Source: Nitrososphaerota archaeon (GTDB lineage: Archaea; Thermoproteota; Nitrososphaeria; Nitrososphaerales; Gagatemarchaeaceae). From it: a stretch of 64,000 bases of DNA. The stretch covers positions 585,374 to 649,373 of the forward strand of contig JAFLYY010000001.1 of assembly GCA_029785825.1 (NCBI GenBank), given 5' to 3'. The notes beneath the pieces are model-generated. The model was not told the DNA's origin, made no database searches, and was given only the letters and a program-made list of their open reading frames with translations. Position numbers and translations under genes: made by a program. This document shows positions 60,433-64,000 of the stretch, piece after piece. Position 1 is the first letter of the stretch; each line of letters begins with the position of its first letter.

Positions 60433-61233
60433 ATGTCCGTGAGCGGGCAGTTGCAGGCTCCCCGGGCGAGCCCCACAGTCCAGGTCACTGTGATAGCGAT
60501 CTCCGCGGCCCTCTTTGCGGTGGCCAAGGGCGTCACGGCCTACATCCGAACGCCCTGGGGGCTAGGCGAGCTCTTCATCGCCGCGTTCGTGCCTGTCTTC
60601 TTCGCTGTGACTGCCGACCCTCTCCCGGCCGCCTTCGGAGCTGCGATCGGGTCTTTCCTCGGGGACGTCCTGTTCCTCGTCCCGTTGGGGGCGACCACTC
60701 CGTTCTTCGCGCTCACGGTGGGCGCGCCTGCCAACTTCGTCGCCACCCTCCTGATCGCCCTTTTCGTAAGGAGGTATAGGTCGTGGTCCTCCTTCGTCGC
60801 CGCGTCCGTCGGGTTCTTGACCTTCGGGAACTTCATGGCCGCAGCGCTACTCTGGTGGCTGGCCCCGCTCCCCCAGGCGATAGACATCCTCGGGTTCACG
60901 ATCTTCTGGGACATGACCGCTATACCCGCCATCCTGATCGGCGTCCCGATACTCGTACGCGCCACGGGGCCCGTGATAGGCCGTTCGAAGGTCCTCCGCT
61001 ACTCCCCCGACTGGTCGGGGGTTGGAAGGCGGCAGGTGACCATATCGCTGGTGTTCTCTCTCCTCTTCGTCGCCCTGGGCGGGGCCATATTCTTCTTCGC
61101 CCCCTCCGCTCTGGGCTACTGGCCGGGGATGGCGACCTACTTCGCCATCGCGGCAGTCATCGTCGTCATATTCGGTCCCCTGACGAGCTTCCTGGCGGGG
61201 CGGAGGCTGGGGGCGGCAAAGGGTGCGGGTTAG
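60433..61233 (+). CDS. ECF transporter S-component-like membrane protein
   Basis: 266 residues with about seven membrane segments. The first 180 residues (VIAISAALFAVAKGVTAYI, GELFIAAFVPVFFA, FGAAIGSFLGDVL) follow the pattern of S components of energy-coupling factor vitamin transporters; the AT-rich region upstream and a GGAGGA nine bases before the ATG support the start. The stop overlaps the pantoate kinase start by 11 bp. A vitamin or precursor related to CoA is a reasonable guess for its substrate. Confidence 0.68.
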   Translation: MSVSGQLQAPRASPTVQVTVIAISAALFAVAKGVTAYIRTPWGLGELFIAAFVPVFFAVTADPLPAAFGAAIGSFLGDVLFLVPLGATTPFFALTVGAPANFVATLLIALFVRRYRSWSSFVAASVGFLTFGNFMAAALLWWLAPLPQAIDILGFTIFWDMTAIPAILIGVPILVRATGPVIGRSKVLRYSPDWSGVGRRQVTISLVFSLLFVALGGAIFFFAPSALGYWPGMATYFAIAAVIVVIFGPLTSFLAGRRLGAAKGAG

Positions 61234-62149
61234 CCGGTCTGAGGCCTTCGCTCCTTCGGCGATAACCAACTTCTTCGAGATAAGCTATCACCCTCGCGGC
61301 GGCTCGGCCGGCGCGACGGGGGGCGGATACATCCTGTCGAAGGGGACCACGACCAGGGTCCTGGCAAGGGACGACGGCGGAAGGGTGGCGACGGTCGTGA
61401 ACGGCGACCCAGGGTACGACGCGCGCACCACGAGGAGGGCGGCGAAGGCGCTGCTCTCGGAAGCGGCGCCGGGGATATCCGTGGAGCTGGATCAGACCTC
61501 GGACACCCCCATCGGGGGAGGGTTCGGCGCCAGCGCGGCGGCGGCGACGTCCGCAGTCTATGCGGTCGCGGCGGCGGCTGGCATCGCCAAGGGGAAAGAC
61601 GTCCTCGCCTCCTATGCCTACAGGGCCGAGGTCGAAGAGCGGACCGGACTAGGCACCGTCTCAGTCATCTATGACGGGGCGGGCGCGGGGGCGATAACGG
61701 TCCCGGGAGAGCCGGGGAAGTCGGAGTTCCTCCGCGTGAAGGTCCCGAAGGGGCTCAGGATAGTGACTGGGTTCCTCGCCCCCTTCGACAAGCGGGACGC
61801 CCTCTCCTCGAAGTCTGTGAGCGACCGCATAAACGCCCTCGGCCGGGACGCCCTCAGGTCCTTCAGGTCCGACCCCGCCCTCGGAAACCTGGCGTCGGAG
61901 GGGGAGAAGTTCTCCCGCCGCCTCGGCCTCGAGTCCCCTGAAGTCGTGAAGATGATCTCCACGGCGAAGGCCGCAGGGGCAGAGTACGCCAGCCAGAACA
62001 TGATAGGCTACTCCGTCCACAGCCTCGTCTTCGACGGAAGAAGCGGGAGGGTCGCTTCGGCGCTCCGTTCACTCTCCCCCGACATCCGCGTGGACGAGTT
62101 CGGGGTGGGGAGAAGGCGAGCGGAGGTTCTGAAGGCTAGCCGCAGGTGA
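61223..62149 (+). CDS. Pantoate kinase
   Basis: 308 residues, GHMP superfamily. FAPSAITNFFEI is the typical archaeal pantoate kinase start and PIGGGFGASAAAATS (about 93-107) the ATP-binding GHMP motif. It phosphorylates pantoate in the archaeal route to CoA. The partner phosphopantothenate synthetase is not in the window. GTG at 61223 overlaps the S-component-like gene, so the two are translated together. Confidence 0.9.
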   Translation: MRVSRSEAFAPSAITNFFEISYHPRGGSAGATGGGYILSKGTTTRVLARDDGGRVATVVNGDPGYDARTTRRAAKALLSEAAPGISVELDQTSDTPIGGGFGASAAAATSAVYAVAAAAGIAKGKDVLASYAYRAEVEERTGLGTVSVIYDGAGAGAITVPGEPGKSEFLRVKVPKGLRIVTGFLAPFDKRDALSSKSVSDRINALGRDALRSFRSDPALGNLASEGEKFSRRLGLESPEVVKMISTAKAAGAEYASQNMIGYSVHSLVFDGRSGRVASALRSLSPDIRVDEFGVGRRRAEVLKASRR

Positions 62150-63182
62150 CCAGGTCCTTCGTGTACTTCGTGAACAGCTCGGGCTTCCCGTCAACCCTGA
62201 GGGTGTCCTCGATCCTGATCCCGTACTTGCCTACGAAGTAGACCCCGGGCTCGTCCGTGATGACGTCGTTCTTCACGAGCTTCACCTTGCTCCCCTTGAA
62301 TATCCCGGGCATCTCGTGGATGTCTATCCCGACCCCGTGCCCGACGCTGTGGTTCAGGTACTTCGCGAGCCCGTGCTCTTGGAGGACCTCCACCGCTGCC
62401 TGGCTGACGCTCCCGCATTCGGTCCCGTCCCTGACCGCGTCTATGGCCGCCTGCTGCGCCTCCCTGACTATCGCGTAGTTCTTCTTCATCTCCGGGCTGA
62501 CCGTCCCCACGGCGAAGGTCCTGGTCTCGTCGGAGTTGTACCCCTCGTACCTGAAGAAAAGGTCGGTTACCACGAAGTCTCCTGCCTTGACCTTCCTCTC
62601 GGAGAGCTCCGAGTGGCCGTAGGCCCCGTGCGGGCCGGATGCGACGATCACAGGGCCGAGCGAAGAGTCGGAGTTCGAAGGGGTCATCCCCTCTTCGGTC
62701 GCGACCCTCATCACCTCGGCCGCCACCTCCCACTCTGTCTTCCCTGGCCTCAGCGTCTGCTCCACGGCTCTGAACGCCTTGTCCGTCTTGGCGCAGGCCC
62801 TCTTTATCCTCTCGAGCTCCAGCTCGTCCTTGGCCCTCCTCGCTTCGAGGAAGAGCTGCGGGTCCGGTTCGACTCCCCCCTTCAGCCCCTCCTGCTCAGC
62901 GTCCGTGACGACCTTCTCCTTCTCGAGCCGGCGGGAGACCTCCTTCGCTATGTCCTTCCAGCGTTTCACGACCACGATCTCAGCTTCCTTGCACACCTCG
63001 CCCGCCCTGTCTGCCTCCAGGGGGGTGGTGACTACGACCGTTTTGTCCTGATGGACTACCCCGGCGCCTCCCCCGAAGAAGTCCGTCAGATAGAAAAGAT
63101 TGGGAGCGGTAAAAGCCGCTACCTGCTTCCCTTTTGCCATAGAAAGCAGCCTTTTGCGCCTTTGGGCGTAAACCGTCAACAT
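62136..63182 (-). CDS. pepQ: Xaa-Pro peptidase, M24 family
   Basis: 348 residues. A creatinase-like N-terminal domain (about 1-120) precedes a pita-bread domain with metal ligands in VVTDLFF, SDETRTF, GHGVGIDIHE, TDEPGVYF and GIRIEDT (Asp, Asp, His, Glu, Glu). It cleaves Xaa-Pro dipeptides. A TATA box GGATATAAG at 63203-63213 is 26 bases before the ATG at 63182, leaderless. It converges with pantoate kinase, overlapping by 14 bp. Confidence 0.92.
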   Translation of the reverse strand: MLTVYAQRRKRLLSMAKGKQVAAFTAPNLFYLTDFFGGGAGVVHQDKTVVVTTPLEADRAGEVCKEAEIVVVKRWKDIAKEVSRRLEKEKVVTDAEQEGLKGGVEPDPQLFLEARRAKDELELERIKRACAKTDKAFRAVEQTLRPGKTEWEVAAEVMRVATEEGMTPSNSDSSLGPVIVASGPHGAYGHSELSERKVKAGDFVVTDLFFRYEGYNSDETRTFAVGTVSPEMKKNYAIVREAQQAAIDAVRDGTECGSVSQAAVEVLQEHGLAKYLNHSVGHGVGIDIHEMPGIFKGSKVKLVKNDVITDEPGVYFVGKYGIRIEDTLRVDGKPELFTKYTKDLVTCG

Positions 63183-63202
63183 TCAAGCCTTCCAAAACAG
63201 AG

Positions 63203-63213
63203 CGCTTATATCC
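63203..63213. promoter_or_regulatory. Bidirectional TATA box between pepQ and smc
   Basis: CGCTTATATCC reads as a TATA box on both strands, 26 bases before the pepQ ATG and about 40 bases before the smc GTG. Confidence 0.6.
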
Positions 63214-63249
63214 ATTCGTGAGCGTGTGCTCAACGGGGCAAATCATCCT

Positions 63250-64000
63250 GTGACGCACATTCGAAGGCTGGAGATGCGCGGTTTCAAGTCCTCGGGCCCC
63301 CGGACAGTGGTGGTCAATTTCGAACGCGGGTTCACCGTCATCACGGGCCCCAACGGGAGCGGCAAGTCTAACCTTGCCGACGCAATCGCCTTCGCCATCG
63401 GGGAGAACTCTCCGAAGGCGCTGAGGGCAGCCAACGGAAGGCTGTCGGGGTTGATCTACGACCCGAGGTCCGAAGACGGCACGACGTCGACGAAACCGAG
63501 CGCCTGCAGGGTGATGCTGCAGTTCGACAACTCCGACCGCGCGATACCAGTGGACTCCGACCTGGTGACGATCACCAGGGAGCTGAAGGAGGACGGCGAC
63601 AACACCTACTACATCAACGGCAGGAAGACGCCGAGGGGTTCACTCACCGACATCATCGACATAGCAGGGCTCGCGCCCGGCGGGTTCAACATAGTGGCCC
63701 AGGGAGCCGCCACCAAGATGGCCGACCTCACCCCAGAGGAGAAGAGGAAGGTCATCGAGAGCATAGTCGGCATCTCGAAGTTCGACGAGCGCAAGGCGGA
63801 GGCTCAGAGACAGCTGGGGCAGGCGGACCAGAGGCTGGAAGTCGCCATGGCGCGCATCGGGGAGATGAAAAGCACCCTGGAGTCGCTCGACTCCCAGAGG
63901 ACAGACATGCTCAGGTTCGATCTGCTGGAGTCGCAGATAAACTGGCTCAACGCCGTCATCACATCGAAGAAGATCGGCGACCTGAAGGGGCACCTCGCCG
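63250..64000 (+). CDS. smc: Chromosome segregation protein SMC (N-terminal part)
   Basis: 250 residues, cut by the right edge. GTG start at 63250 gives THIRRLEMRGFKSSGPRTVV, then GPNGSGKSNLADAIAFAIGE (Walker A, about 33-41), DRAIPVDSDLVTITREL, NTYYINGRK and LAPGGFNIVAQGAA (Q-loop), the head domain of SMC. The coiled coil starts near residue 165 (SKFDERKAEAQRQLGQADQRLE). It compacts and segregates chromosomes. The C-terminal signature and Walker B are outside the window. Confidence 0.95.
   Translation, partial: MTHIRRLEMRGFKSSGPRTVVVNFERGFTVITGPNGSGKSNLADAIAFAIGENSPKALRAANGRLSGLIYDPRSEDGTTSTKPSACRVMLQFDNSDRAIPVDSDLVTITRELKEDGDNTYYINGRKTPRGSLTDIIDIAGLAPGGFNIVAQGAATKMADLTPEEKRKVIESIVGISKFDERKAEAQRQLGQADQRLEVAMARIGEMKSTLESLDSQRTDMLRFDLLESQINWLNAVITSKKIGDLKGHLA

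Noticed and set aside
1..64000. CRISPR arrays, transposases, integrases, rRNA genes
   Set aside because: Looked for and not seen in either strand of the window.

Overview
This window comes from an archaeon, most likely a Thermoproteota member near the Nitrososphaeria. It has no ammonia-oxidation genes in view, and the lineage is an inference rather than a measurement. Archaeal markers seen in the sequence are a two-repeat TATA-binding protein, a Ser-His type signal peptidase, ABCE1, Cdc48, class I lysyl-tRNA synthetase, an archaeal ATP-dependent DNA ligase, pantoate kinase and a Trm5-like methyltransferase. Many genes have a TATA box about 26 bases before a start codon that lies at or next to the predicted transcript start, so leaderless mRNAs look common. 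DNA is GC-rich overall, with lower GC at about 21-28 kb and 49.3-53.5 kb.

Layout. 0-10 kb is a surface-glycan region: a Wzx-type flippase (cut by the left edge), two sulfotransferases, a methyltransferase, two glycosyltransferases, AsnB-type amidotransferase, a UDP-sugar dehydrogenase and a HAD phosphatase. 10-20 kb is housekeeping: inositol-phosphatase family, a P-loop kinase, prepilin peptidase, DNA ligase, RimI, a degenerate site-2 protease, a LarA-like protein, PyrE, TBP, signal peptidase and an Mrr-like nuclease. 20-32.5 kb holds an oligopeptide ABC transporter (oppBCDF plus a divergent regulator and binding protein), then LysA, an SH3-NlpC/P60 endopeptidase, a DUF1028 protein and an amino-acid dehydrogenase-like protein. 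Together these resemble a pathway for importing and cutting bacterial cell-wall peptides.

33-36.5 kb has an ABC-2 exporter and a DUF99 protein. 36.5-39.5 kb has a blue-copper protein divergent from a Rieske/cytochrome b pair. 39.5-49.2 kb is a dense informational and quality-control block (Trm5-like, ABCE1, SurE, HTH regulator, Hsp20, Cdc48, LysRS, family 5 uracil-DNA glycosylase). At 50.5 kb there is a tRNA-Arg(GCG) that reads as a perfect tRNA only if three introns are removed. Its 3' end is repeated at 53.5 kb, bounding a 2.9-kb lower-GC segment with two membrane zinc-ribbon proteins and a G1-type acid protease.

53.5-55.7 kb carries a TrmB-like regulator placed between two outward-facing copies of a 39-bp promoter module, each driving small membrane proteins. 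55.8-60.3 kb is a redox membrane cluster: a CuA-like protein with a shortened copper loop, a large membrane iron-sulfur protein related to NapH/NosR, and two polytopic membrane proteins. 60.4-64 kb has an ECF-like transporter with pantoate kinase, an M24 peptidase and the start of SMC, which runs off the right edge.
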